Source: Lates calcarifer (lineage: Eukaryota; Chordata; Actinopteri; Centropomidae). From it: a DNA stretch of 64,000 nucleotides. Shown here piece after piece: positions 11,951 through 25,100 of this stretch. The stretch spans positions 9,532,194 through 9,596,193 of the forward strand of contig NC_066852.1 of the NCBI RefSeq assembly GCF_001640805.2, in the 5' to 3' direction. A program made the position numbers and the translations under genes. The notes beneath the pieces are model-generated. The model did not search any database, was not told where the DNA came from, and worked only from the letters and a program-made list of their open reading frames with translations. Each line of letters opens with the position of its first letter. The stretch's first letter is position 1.

Positions 11951-14900
11951 TTTAGCCTCTCAGGCTTTACACAAATAGCATACTGTCCAAGAGCTACTTT
12001 TGGTGGCCTTTATTAACTGAGAAATTTTTTATTCAAGAAACTGCACTAATAAATATAAGCAGTGAGTAAAAGGGTGAGTTTCCCTGTTTTCTGATTAGCC
12101 TAATTATTCAATTAATGCAGACTTTTCATCATATGCGCATATTAAAATGGAGATATTGATTTAAACTACACAGTTAAACCATACATTTCAGTTCACAAAT
12201 GTGAGAATATTAAAACTAGTGATACTGACAGATGATATTTCTCCAATTTATCAACTGTTCATGTCTAAATTTATTTGCCTAATGACTCTGAAAATGAAAT
12301 GAGGCTTATTACTACATACTATCATCTGGGCAAGAATTAGTACAGTAGTTTGTTTGTAGGACACTACTTTATATTCTTTTTCAACCTAAGCTTTTCAAAC
12401 TGTGCTTTTGTATGCAAGTTATTCTATGTAGTATCTTTTCTTTTACTTGGCCCTGAGTCTGTAATAAAGTTTTGATTTATTGCTCAAATGCAAATTTAAT
12501 GGTTGTAAACTCACCTCATTTACGTCAGGGATCACATTAACCTTACACGTTATACGCTTCCTTAAAGACAAATCTGTGGGCACAAAAATTACTTCACACC
12601 GCTCAGCACATGTGATACTTGCGGATGGTGCGTTCATGAAAATTCCGTAAATTTCCAAATTCTCTGTTGCGTTTAAGTAACAATAACCAGTGAACGTGGA
12701 CATGATAATATTTTATCAGCATAGGAGCTCATCAGCTAAATGAGTATTATTTTAATTTCACCCCACATTCGAATAATGAGAAACTGTAAATTAACAATCA
12801 TTTTGTTGATAAGTTTACTTCTCCAAAGGAAAATGTCTAGGATAAAGACAGTCACTCTGTGCAATGCAATAGGCTAAATAAAATGTTTCAAAGTAGTGTA
12901 ATATTTATTGCCTGATAATATTTTTTTGCATTAAGGGTACAGTGAGACCCTGCTAAACCATCATGCATCTTTACACAGGACATATATAATGACAGCAAAC
13001 TCTCATAGAATTCCAACAGGTTTTAGTTTGGCATCTACAACCAAATGTACTTAAAATGCTTTATAATGTTATTGAAAAGTATATGTCCATCTCTGATTGA
13101 CAGCAGTGCATGTTCTCCCTGTTCTCCCATCATCTCTGCCTAAAGGCACTATGACATCTGTTATCTGCACAGTCAAAGTTTCAAGAATGCATGGAGTTAT
13201 CCTGTTATTTACAGTATGTATATGGTGATGTTAAGTATAGCCATAAAGCATTAGCTGTAAACGCTCAGTATTTTTAGGGTGATAAATGAGACAACCCATG
13301 ATCTTTTCCACAATGCCACCATCAACATAAACTTCAGACATTTTATTTTGATTAAAAAAAAAAAAGGTTTCTTGTGGTTAGTGTAATTATTGTAGTCAAA
13401 CATGATATGCTGTAATTCTTTTTCAGTGAGTGAATAGCCAATAAAAGAACTGGTAACTGTGGGAAAACAGCCATCACCATGGCTATTTATTAACATGCCG
13501 CTCCTCCACCTGATCAGGTTTTTCAACTGTACTGACAAATGCATGACATCAAAAAATAAGTGACGTTTATTGTATCACACATATCCCCCACACCATGGAC
13601 AAAAATGATCAAGGGCTACAGCAATGGAATGATTGTATGATTTGGATTATGATGGGAGACAAACATTTCCCTTGAAATCAATTCATTACGTGTGAAGAAA
13701 AGGGAGCAAAGTCTGATTGAAGTGAATTACAAAATACATACCTGCCAATATCAAAGTCCACAGAGAACTCATTTGTAAGCCACTTTCCTCCATGCTCAAT
13801 TGGCATTGTGTTTCCATCATAGCAGGGGGTAGTGATGTGTGCACTCTTCACACTAATTGGTTTGGGATGCACTTCAGTGTGGCAAATATTTTTCACAAAC
13901 ATGCGAGGGGAGATGGAGTGGATTAAACAAGGGTGCAGGGAAAGGACTGACACAGACTCGTGAGGGAAGAGAAGAGAGGAGAAGTGAAAAAGCATTGGGA
14001 TGCACCTAATGTTTCTCCCACAGCAGCTGCTTTGGTTGGCCAGCGCTCTTTTTTTTTTAGGTAACCACACGCTGACATAATTCCATTAGTGTAGGGGTGT
14101 GTGTAGCACTCAGTGTGGTTGCAGGGTCCTGTTTGAAAGAGGGTCCAGCATTCTGAGTGCAAATGACTCTGTGGTGAAACGTTGTAATTGTGGCCAAAAC
14201 TGCTTAAATATGCAGAGTAAGGGAATACATTGCATTCTGAATTTCACTGATAAGTGCACATAGAGGATTCACAAGGGATAAAAGGGGTGAGCTAAAAATG
14301 AATACATTTATGAAATAAGAAAAATGAGGGGGCATGTTTACAGCACCAAACTATCCAGTAGACCTCAAAACAAAACTATTAATTATTTTATTCCGATGTA
14401 GAAAAAAAAAGGGATGTTAAAGTCAGAGAAAAATAATCAACCTGGAAGACTCTGAGAGGGTTGCTGAGGTGAATCAGGCCTCCATTCAGGAAGCAGAGAA
14501 CCCACTGACATTTGATAAGGAAACTGTCTCATCAGCAGACTCTTTCCCACCACTTGCTGCCATGAAAAATAAAATTGACCCCATTTTCAGCATTCTTAAA
14601 AGGGGTAATGCAGTATGTCTATCTACCTCCCATAAGGGAAAAAAACTCAGTTTACAAGCCAGTGTGGGCTATAAAGTCAAGGCCTCACTTCAGATTGTGG
14701 AGAGGAGAAGAAAAATAAGGTCAGCTGGCCTCCCAGCAGGTGATCCTGAGGGATAAAAAATGAGCTGGTCTCCTGGTTCGAGATGCTGAACTTCTCAGGA
14801 GAGAAAAAAAATACTGTTAGATGGGAGCAACTTAGTGAAATCAAGACCCTTTGGGTCTGGTGGAAAGAGGCCAATTAGCTGAAGATTGAGAGGGCTGAGA

Positions 14901-15885
14901 AAGAACAGCTGGATGTGGAGGAAAAAACAGCAGCACAGCTTCAGTTACAGAGACAAAATATCTTTCAAGCTCTTTTATGCACTGTAAGTTTTTGATTTTA
15001 TATAACCTCAAGGCATTGTTTGTCAGGAAACAATGGAAGGACGACTGTCTAAGGAGAAATATGACTGCAATATTTCTGGTCAACAGCTCTTTCCTCCAAA
15101 AAGCAAATATTTCCAACATTAGCTTCAGCTGTACAGTGAGGAATACATCAGTTTGATTATTTATTCTCTAAAAACCAAGTGGAAGTGTCAACCCACATGT
15201 CAGGAACACTTGATGGGATTTGTTTGATGGTGCTACAGTATGCAAATGATATACATGCCATACTCAACAGTCTTATGTTAATATTTACTTTTGTGCTTTT
15301 GTGTTTTATTGGATTTATTTTACAGTGTTGACCACAGGATCTTCCCACCATGTCAATTCCAGGCTCTAATTATCATTTTACTTTGTGTTCCGTCAATGCT
15401 GTAATAATATTTGGGTCAGGTCATTGACTGCTAGCTCATCTTTATATCCATAATAAAGACAAATTGTCCATGAAAAAAGTTAAGCTTGCACAGGACTGCA
15501 TGTCAGTTTCTAAGCTCTGAGTCATCGTGAAGCATTAGGATTCAAAGCTGGTTTGACTCTCCAGCTCTCCAAATGGCAAAAATTATGAGCCATGTGTTGT
15601 CAAAACTGAATCAACCCCTTGTTCAAATATGAAATGGATTATGTCTGACACAAACAGAGAGGGAGAGAGTGAGAACTGCACAAAATCCTGTATCACACTT
15701 GTCATTGCTGTTTGTAATGTCTGTACTGTGCTGTTCTGTACACTGTAAGATTATGCCTGGACTTGGGATGAAGCCTATCACATAACATACACATCGCTAT
15801 CTTCGTAAATTTTCATTTTGAATTGGAATCATACTGCAGCACAGCTTTTCTCCTCTTTCAAAAGGACAAGCAGGTGCTATAAGCG

Positions 15886-15900
15886 TCACCAGGGGGCGAT
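15886..15900 (+). promoter_or_regulatory. candidate CTCF binding site
   Basis: TCACCAGGGGGCGAT matches the conserved core of the vertebrate CTCF motif (CCACCAGGGGGCGC-like) with small differences at the edges. It lies between the two genes. Binding is inferred from the motif alone. Confidence 0.45.
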
Positions 15901-18865
15901 ATTACCATATTCCCTCACTGTGTGGATTTTAGCATTCATTCCACATGAGGCTTTTTGGAGGATATTTGAAAAAACACCACTTTATTGCAAATCCAAACGT
16001 TCTTAGACCTATTCTTTAAATGGCTCTAGCTCTTTAGCTGTTTAATATGCAGTAATATGAAATGCTGTAAAGGGTATTTTATTGCCATAGTCTGGATCAT
16101 TTTCACATTGCAAATACAAAAGAGTTTGGAGCCAAATCAACACCACGTTGCAGCCAAACCACATTTGGAACTCACCTTATATAAAAATCAATGCAAATCA
16201 TTAAGGCTCTTATTATTGCTTTGACTGATTTTCTTTATCTCTGGTCTGTTAAGTTGTATACTTTATTAAACATTGAACAGAACAGATTTGAAGCACCCAC
16301 ATTTGTATTTTCTTCATTCATATATTAAATACATGTAAATGACTAATTCCTAAGGGGATCTGGTAGACATTGCTCCTTGGCAGCATGCTCAGTTTTACTA
16401 ACACGGGTAAAGGACAAAAAGACGTACTGTATGAAAACAGATGCAGACAGCTAGACCCGAGGAGACGGCATCTAAATGGACAACAAATAAAGTATTTTGT
16501 GAGTCTAGGAGGAGGTCTGTGTTTGTCAGAATGGTGCGAAAATCAATGGACTCCTGAGGGGGCGGCTGTGCTCTGATAGGCTTAGTCCTCTCCTCACTGC
16601 GGAGCAGGAATCAGTCAAGGATATTAATCTAAACATCAGTCATGCATGGGGAACACCCCACAAGGAGAATAAGCTTGCTCATCCATGCATCTCCTTGGGG
16701 GGGTAGGGGGGCTTTGAGGAAGGGAGTTGAATTGGTAAGTATGTCAGGGTATCATCTCAGGAGATGTGATGTGGGCTGACTTTAGGCACACAGACAATAA
16801 AACCCAAAGTGAAGAGGTTGGCACCATCAGAGGTGAAATTTGTGCATAATTTACTGAACCACATTATAATCTGAATGTCAGACGGAGCTGACAAAGCCAC
16901 AGTCAAAACAGTGACCAGCAAAGAACAATATGTCTCTTGTGTGGGGAAAGGAAGACAGCTATATTTCTGAGTTATATGTTAATGTAATTCATATTATTGC
17001 AGTCTAATCCTCCGGCCATTCCAATAAGTCACACATTTAGCTGGAAATATTAAAATTCAGGACCAGTCCATTTTCTTATTACCTACAATATGCTGTATTT
17101 CATTTTCTCTCATCACCTTTTTAAAATGTCTCCTCCGCCTCTCTGTTTCTACTGCTCTTACTAGATTATCTTCACAAGGACAAGTACAGCTGCTGAGTCG
17201 TTTCCTCCATGAGGATACCCCATACTGACTGCAGGGCATCTGAGCTTTCCACTCCACAGCTAATCTAATGTACCACGACTGTCAAGGGTGCTAACAGCCA
17301 CAGAAACATGCCAGCATAGTCAATTTTAAGTCGCTAATCGATGCGAAGCCAAGCTTAAAATCATGGGTGGAATTTAAAATTAAACTCCTGGAGATGCAGC
17401 ATGGCTGAGTAGAGGCAGATTTTTAATCAATTCCATATTCAGCTATACTGCTTCAATCTATCTGTTAAAATTCTATGATACTACACCCAGCACATTTGTT
17501 GGGAAAATCGTAAATAATTGCAGAGGTTTCAGTAGAGTCGAGTCACGACTCCTAGTCTTGTTATTTCTGTAACTGAGGACGTATTGTATTTTGGTGCAGC
17601 TTTCTGTGGCTGTGACATTAAAACAACAGTGACGTGACTCTGATGCTCATGTAATGCTCGTCTTGTTCAAGCACCCATCTGTGTGTCCCCAGTGTCTCCT
17701 CCTCACTGAGGGCAAGGAAGTATGCAAGTAAACTTTTCTCCAAGTAAAGTTTTCTTAGGGTCATAACATATTTATTTCCAAACCCATTTGTTAGTCACCC
17801 ATGGTCTGAAGCCATGGGGCCTTTGCTTGTCCCATCAGCAGCAGAGTGCAGCGTCAGGACTGAAAGGCAGATGAATGGCCTCATTGTAATGTTTAGACCA
17901 GTCCGTCTGCTCTTGTATGCTTGAGAAATCATCAGAGATTACGAGGCAATCTCTTCCCCGCCAGATAAAACAACAAACCATCACACAACACACGCATATA
18001 TGAGATGGGCCTCTTACAAAAATACATTGAGAACAAGTGCTTCCTTTTATAAAGATTATTTTGGTAGTTTTCATTATTAAAATACAATGCACAGTGAAAC
18101 TTGACATGGAAATGACATGTAACAAAGCTCAGATTGAAATACAGGGCATCACTGTCATACACCAGTAGCTATAAACTACCAGAATGACTCATCAATTCAG
18201 AAAAAGTTATTTTTTCAGTCTGGTTTGTATGGACCAAATAAATTGCTCTTGATGTAATAATTGCAGGTGTTGAGTAAAGCTGTATTCAGTGGTCACTGCT
18301 CTGAGGTTAAATTCTGATAATAAAGAACCAAAGTGTTGGCACCATTAGAGGTACAATCAGTAAAATTTGACTCTTTAGAAGGACCTAGTGGGAGCTGTTG
18401 GGAACTACAACAACATTAGCAAAAGCATGCCCTCGACACAATTCCTCCTGTTGCTGTTTGTTCTCACTAAATATTATATTGGGATCTGAAACTGGAAGTT
18501 ATTTGTAATGTTAGCATCAACAGCTGTTTACTTACCAGTCCAGAGGAAACATGCTGATGAAGTTAGCATGCTAACCAGCTAGCTCTGCCCTACCAGCCCA
18601 TCTTGTCACTAAACAATGATGGAAAGCGACCATAATCACTGCCTGCTCCTGGCAAGGAACCATGCTCAGCAGCATAGAAAACTTACGAGCAGCCCCTTAA
18701 GGTTTCAAAATAATGCTGCAGTAACTGACATTGCACTGCAGAGGTAAGACCAGAAACTGCATGACCAAGATCTAAAATTAAAAAACTGGAATCTTATAAT
18801 CTTTCCTTGATTCAGGATCTAATGAGGCTAAATGAATCAAACTAATGATGCATAATACATCTCTT

Positions 18866-18882
18866 TGGCCACTAGAGAGCAC
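18866..18882 (+). promoter_or_regulatory. weak CTCF-like motif
   Basis: TGGCCACTAGAGAGCAC differs from a CTCF core of the form CCACTAGAGGGCAC at one core position. Same strand as the stronger motif 3 kb to the left. Confidence 0.25.
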
Positions 18883-20564
18883 AGTACACTAATAGTCAGT
18901 ACTGCTATATAATTTGTTCTTATCCATCATTACAATACTACAATATTTACTTTCAAATATAGTTGGTTACTTATTAAAAATTGACTATTTCTTTTTTATT
19001 TTGTGAGTTAATTGCACCTATGTATTTTTCAAATGAACACTTCTTTTCTAGGAAATACAAATCATCTAACATGTCTGTATCTAGAGCAGCAGAAAGCAGA
19101 CATGAAGGGGGACAATTCAAGTGTTATTTTCACTAGTGCACAAAACAAGCATCCTAATTGACAACAAAGCCACAAAAGCCTCCTTAGAACAAACCCTTCA
19201 GGCAAAGCATGTGCCTGGAGGGTTCTGGTACCTGAACTAATCGCAGAAAAGCAGCAAGCACTGCGGGCAAGTGGTATCTCCTTCAGTAAAAACTGCCAAG
19301 CTGAGCTGAGGTTCAGGAAATGAGGCAAGCACTAATATTACAAGGTGTCATCAAAGTAGAGGAGCCCTAGAGGGAAAAGAAAACAAAGTAAACAAATGCT
19401 ATCTTGTCCAGTTTCACACCACATAGTATATTGTATGTTGACAGCATTTGGCTATGATGTCCATGGAAAGGAACTAATAAATTACACAAGAGTTGAAGGT
19501 GATATACATTATAATTACTCCGTAATATAGTGACCTGTTGATAATAATGGTATTGTTATTACTATACTAAAATTATTACATTGTACATGATATGCAGGAG
19601 GTAAATATACAGGAGAGCTTTCTGCTGTATCTATTCTGCTAATGTCTGTATTATGATGGTTGATTACTCGTGGTATCAGGAACTCCTTTGTAATCACCAA
19701 GCTATCACAGGTTATTTCTGAAGTGTAACACAAAGTACTACTATAATGTAGATTTTATGCAGACCCAGTGATTGGGAGAGGAGTACACGTGACACTGTGC
19801 TCTTCAGATACAGACACATTTTTCAGATAGATGTACTCTTGGACAAGGAAAAGGTTATTTCACTTGTGCAATTGACAAGTGCCTGAGTGAATTCATCTCA
19901 AGTCACTGGCAGGCATTATTCTCACAGTAGTTACTGGACTTACTATAGAAGAGACTAAATTGTTGAAAATTTTCATGTACATATGGGATTACATTTGTAT
20001 TCGGGTAGAACAATTAGTAAAAAATCACCCAAAGGGCTGAGACTGAGAAGTGGAAAGAAGTAGGCTGTGGGTACATGGGCCATTAAAGATAATAATATTG
20101 CCTTATGTGGTTGTCAGAGACATCAGTGGGCATAAAGGTAAGGCTTTTAGAAGCTGGAACATGTTGCAAGATGACTGACTCATTAAATGTCAGTCCACAT
20201 TGATGCAACACCTGTGGTCCCTGTTATTCACACCTCCACTGGCATCTCAAAGCATTTCAAAACAGCCTGACAACCCTGTGTCATGGAAATTTTTCATGTA
20301 TGAGAGTTGCTAGTTCAAACTCATAATATATCTATTAAAAACTGTCCTTTTTTCTCAGGGAGAGATTAGGACTTTCATAAGCTGGTGTTTTTCCATTTGT
20401 TGAAGTAGTGCCATTAAACTGTAATTTTACTGACATGGTGAGAAAAAAAAGAAAAAAAATTAGTGTGTTTATGTAACTCTTGTGGTAGTGATAGTAATGG
20501 GTCCCAGTATATATATGCTTTTATTAATGTCAGATAGAATTTCATGTATTATCAGCTATTTTCC

Positions 20565-20651
20565 CAAGATAATCAGATAATTAACCTGATATCATGAGAG
20601 AACTACTGTTATCCTCAGATAACAAGATAATTAACTTGTAATCTTGAGATA
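20565..20651. repeat. degenerate AAGATAATTAAC repeat array
   Basis: Related units (AAGATAATCAGATAATTAAC and AACAAGATAATTAACTTG) recur with TTGAGATAG-type linkers, resembling a decayed minisatellite. Confidence 0.45.
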
Positions 20652-20669
20652 GCTCTAAGCTTTTGCAAC

Positions 20670-21000
20670 CAGTGGTGGAAAGTAACTATGTACCTTTACT
20701 CTAGTACTGTATGTAAGTATAGTTTTGAGGTACTTGTACTGATCTATTTAAATTTTCTGCCACCTTATACTTCTGTCTTACTCTATTTCAGAAAAAAAAA
20801 TGACACTTTTTACTGCACTACATGTATTTGATAACATTAATTACTGGTTACTCTGCAGATTCACATTAATAATGAAAGGTAATTGACAAATAAATTATTA
20901 TGACTTACTACACGTTAAGCTATAATAGGTCTTTGAGCTCCAAAACTTTACTTTATCATGCAGGACTTTTATCTATAACAGAGACTTTCTACAATCTCCA
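20670..21000 (+). repeat. high-copy teleost interspersed repeat (AGTGGTGGAAAGTAACT family)
   Basis: Begins CAGTGGTGGAAAGTAACTAT and carries several related TACTTGTACT/ACTTTTTACTGCACTACAT motifs, ending near CATGCAGGACTTTTATCTATAACAGAG. I recall this family as a very common non-autonomous, probably DNA-transposon-derived, repeat in acanthopterygian fish. The copy appears internally shortened. Family class needs a repeat-library search. Confidence 0.6.
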
Positions 21001-21719
21001 AAACGTTTAAAGACCTTGGTACATATGGTTTATTTAGAGCTCATTTAAGGAAATGATGAATCAGTCAGTTGCACCTTATTGTCCCCAGTCTTTCTGTGTT
21101 GAACTGAAATTGGCTTCTGTCATAGCAGACGGATTTTATATATTATGCAAGTGTTTTATGTCTGTTTCAGTTAGTGTCTAATAATGCAGCACAATGTAGT
21201 CTTATTTGGTCTATATTTCTATTAACATTATTATCTCTATGTAGTCCTGATTGATGTTTTTATTAACTTAAATATTCTAATTTCTTCACTTCTTATTGTT
21301 CTGCATACTTTTAAATGATTTCAATAACTCTGTTATTTCAATCTTATAGTCTTTATATAGGGTGACGAGAGTTTAAAAAAAATAGCCTCTTGGCAAACTC
21401 TGGCGCATTTGCCCCAGTGTTTATCAATTTGCACTGCTCCTATTAAATAAGTACAAGTATTTACAAGGGGGATAGTAAAGTAAAATACAGGTACGTCAAA
21501 ACTGCCCTGAAGAACAGCTCTTGAGTAAATTAAAGTGTAAGTTAGTCCTTTCTCACTGGACGCAGGTGTAAATAATAAAATTAATGAAGGCTGCATGACA
21601 TTGGTTGTATGGTTTATTTGAATACAGTGGTGTCATCTCTAATGTTATCAGTTACACCTGTGCCTATTTAATCTATTTAATGGACTGAACCGTTCATGTT
21701 AGCTCAGTGACAACTTGGC

Positions 21720-22130
21720 TGCTACACCTTCGCGACACGTGACGCCTACTTTATCTGGTGCCACAGGTATCCAACGCACCCTTTGAAAAAACAAGCGGGC
21801 CATTTAAACTTTTCATGAGGGACCACTCCTACTCTTTAGCTTGGCTACTACCACTATTGTACGGCACACAAAACAATTGTTGCTACCTCCGCTGCTTCTG
21901 TTATAGCATAACTAAGTAGTTTGCCCACCTGCAGCCGACCGCACCCTCAGGACGGCTTCGTGGAGGAATGACCGCGTTTGACTGCTCTCCCGCCGCAACT
22001 CGGAGACTCTTGTCGGCCTCAAACCCAAAGTTTAAGGTGAGAGAGGAGTCTTCCTGTCCTTTCTGCATCCTTGGACAACCGTGACTCTTTCCTAAACGCC
22101 GAGCATTACAGCTTCACTTCAACAAGCCAG
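21720..22130 (+). promoter_or_regulatory. CpG-rich block with possible plus-strand first exon
   Basis: A GC/CpG-rich island in AT-rich surroundings, with a CACGTG E-box at 21736-21741 overlapping a TGACG half-site. An ATG at 21968 in fair context opens 23 codons ending exactly at a good donor, TTTAAG|GTGAGA (22036/22037). A second strong donor, GCCAG|GTAAGC, lies at 22130/22131. A minus-strand donor-like CTGCAG|GTGGGC is near 21925. No downstream exon is recognised, so this may be a noncoding RNA start, a gene whose next exons I missed, or an upstream tmem164 exon. Confidence 0.4.
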
Positions 22131-25100
22131 GTAAGCTAAGTATATGGTACTTGTGCTGGCATACACATTTAGAGTTTTGTATTTGTTCAGTTCATTTTGT
22201 TTATGCCCTCGGCAAGATGGTCGCTGAGGCTGCTGGTTGTTTGTGCTACCTACCACAGAATTGTTTGTGGTCACTTCCTTGGCATTTACCTGCTCTTACC
22301 TTCCACTTAAATACTGCTGTCATTTCCTAGTGTGCCGTAATTGCCTTGGTTTTTAACCTGATAGAGATTTCCTTCCACCTTGGTTGTTGGGCCACAGATG
22401 CATGATGAGTACTCACGTTTGACTCCATCATGACTCAGATATTATAAGTGCTATGAGCTGTACTGGGTTTGTGGCTATTTTCTTCTTGTTGTTTTGGAGG
22501 CTTTTGCTTTTGACTCACTAGGAAGGGTCTCTACTAGAGGTTAAAACAACCTGATGGCTCTCTGGATGTAAATGTGACTCCTTTCTTGTACAGAATTAAT
22601 TCACATAATTATTCTCCAGTAATACTGGCTTAATGGAAAACTTTGTGACATACACGCTAGGCCTTCACATTCACATGTTCTCCATAAACTACTATTATTC
22701 AGCTCAGCATTAGAGAAATATCAATGTAACAGTTTAATGTGACTGCTTCATTCACTAGTGCTGAGTTTTCTGCAGTTTATGTTACTGCTTCACTTCACCG
22801 CACTGGCATCTTTAACTCATATTCACATAGTTAAGGTCATCAGTTGCTTAGCAACACTGCATAACATTACACGAGCAGAGATTATTCTCTTCAGGCCTTG
22901 AATTTTTGCAAGGTTAATGTGTTTAAGTTAATAATCATCTGTTGCATACAGTAGTTGACATACATTTACTTGTTGCTGCATATCAACTGGATTGCTGGGT
23001 ATAGATTTTTCCATCTCAGTTATCAGATAGTTAGTTCACTGCAATGTTTGGAGGTGCTTTGTTGGGCAATCGTCATCTGGCAGCTGTTGTCATCGCTCTC
23101 TTCTAGATAATCTGGCATTGGGTTGTCTAATGTGAATGGTGTGGTGGAGTCCATCATTGTCAGTCTGTTTCTGCTGTGCTGAAATGGGCCTGTGTGTTTG
23201 CTTGCACTTGACAAGGCCAAGTGAAACGCAAAATATCAGCGCTTTACACTCTGCAGTCATATAAATCCGTTCCTTGTGAGTTGGCTGACTGAAATGTTTC
23301 TGCACGTTTGAACTACATCACCAGTGCCCCCCAGCTGTCTGCAGTGTAATGGTGTCATGCCCCGCGCAGAACTGCATGTCTGTGAGATTGAAGACTCCCT
23401 TCAGTGACTTTTCGTGGTCCAGACTACTACTGGGAACTTCAGTATTCTCTGTAGTGTTTTTCATTAACTGAAATTAGCAGCGTATTTTACCAAACACACA
23501 GTCATGAAAGCATGAAAGCACTTTATCTTTATTCACTGTAAAGAACAGCAATTCCTGGACAAAAGGACTGAGACAGTTTGTCAGTAGCCCCACAAATAAA
23601 TGTCAGTAATAGAAAGTGGACACCGTTACAAATGTTAAAAACAAATGGAAAGCATCTCTGATGTCTGACAGTGTTGCCCTGCCTCATTCTTATATACGAG
23701 TGACGATCAGACTTGAGAGGTTCAGTGTGAACACTATGAATTCTTTTCTTCACAATGCTGACTTAATATCACACAGAGAAGCCCATTAGCCCTATTTGCA
23801 TGTTTAGTGTTTCTATAATCACTGAGGTCAAACAGTTGCATCATACTTTTCTCTCATGCATGAATGACTTGCATGACTCTTAACTTGGCACCCTGTGAAG
23901 TAAGGTTGCTGCTTATGTGAAAAAGCTCATTTGTGTAATCTGTGGGCATAATCTCTCAGGTTTCCCTATCTTTTATCTCTTTTTGTGACCCTACCTGTCA
24001 TGACATTGTTTATTCTGAGGAATGTGTATGTTTTTGCTATTGCTGTTCATATTATGAATATGTCTGCTGTAAATTAGCATCCTCTACCAACTAAATGATA
24101 ATTCAGTGATTTGTACTGAAGATTTGTGTCACTCCTCTCATTCTGTCCCACATTTCATACAATTAGAGCTAGAAGATGGCTTTCATCTCAACTAAATATG
24201 AATGTGCATGTCTTTAGTCTTATTGTAATCAAATTCTCAAATGTGTGATAAGCACAACGGTGGTGCAGCTCATAAACACAAAGCACTATATGATTCTAAA
24301 GCTGGTGTGGACAGTAACTTCTAAATGTGCAATGGATTGTTTCATTTATCATAGCAAGCGCAAGAAAACAACCTTATATGTCCATGTAGGGGGCTGTACA
24401 AAGCTCATTTTCCCTGGCGTGCTGAGAAAAATGAAGTGTTTCAGCTTTAAACATAATAGTGTTCCTGTGCAGTTGTAGGCACCTACAGGGCAGTCAGGAC
24501 TGGACCGAGGCCAGACAGCTACAGTATCCTTCATAGTCTGTAGACCGCAGCACAGCCCTGTTTATTCAAAATGCTCAGCAAAGTCCACATTGAAACCCCA
24601 CTGCTTTGCTCATTGCTCTATACAGACATTTGTTATGTTTCTTTGATCCCTTTTTGTCGATTCCATTTCAGCGCAGTGATGTTGCTGATGTTATTGATGA
24701 TACAAAGCACAAAGCTTGTTGGGAGGTTTTGGCAGTTTTCTCACAGAGAAGGGCTTTGAGGATTTGCAGTTTTTACTTAAATTTGGTGAATTGTTGCATC
24801 ACCCTCTAGCCAAAGTTCACCAGTGCAGCCTTCAGACATGTTTGCATGTTAGGCTCTGCAAAAGCAAAATGTTAGTCTTTACTTTGTATCCTTCAGCAGC
24901 TTCTACAGGCAAACTGAATTAGATTATGACCCTGAAGATACCTTTGGGAATAATATTTTTTTCAGTCATTTCAGAACCAGATTTCAACAATTTAATTATG
25001 AGCCGACAGGAATCAACCAGTATTAACGGTAATTCTGAGGCACAAAATCACATATACAATGTAAATAGTGAGCTCATCAAAGTGTATAATGTACTTCTTA

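Larger units (their letters stand above)
11951..21700. other. intergenic region, tmem164 5' side
   Basis: AT-rich sequence without a recognised gene. It contains CTCF-like motifs at 15886-15900 and 18866-18882, a weak coding-like stretch at 14431-14990, degenerate GATAA repeats at 20565-20651 and a teleost interspersed repeat at 20670-21000. Two minus-strand open frames at 13678-14162 have no recognisable homology. Confidence 0.6.
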
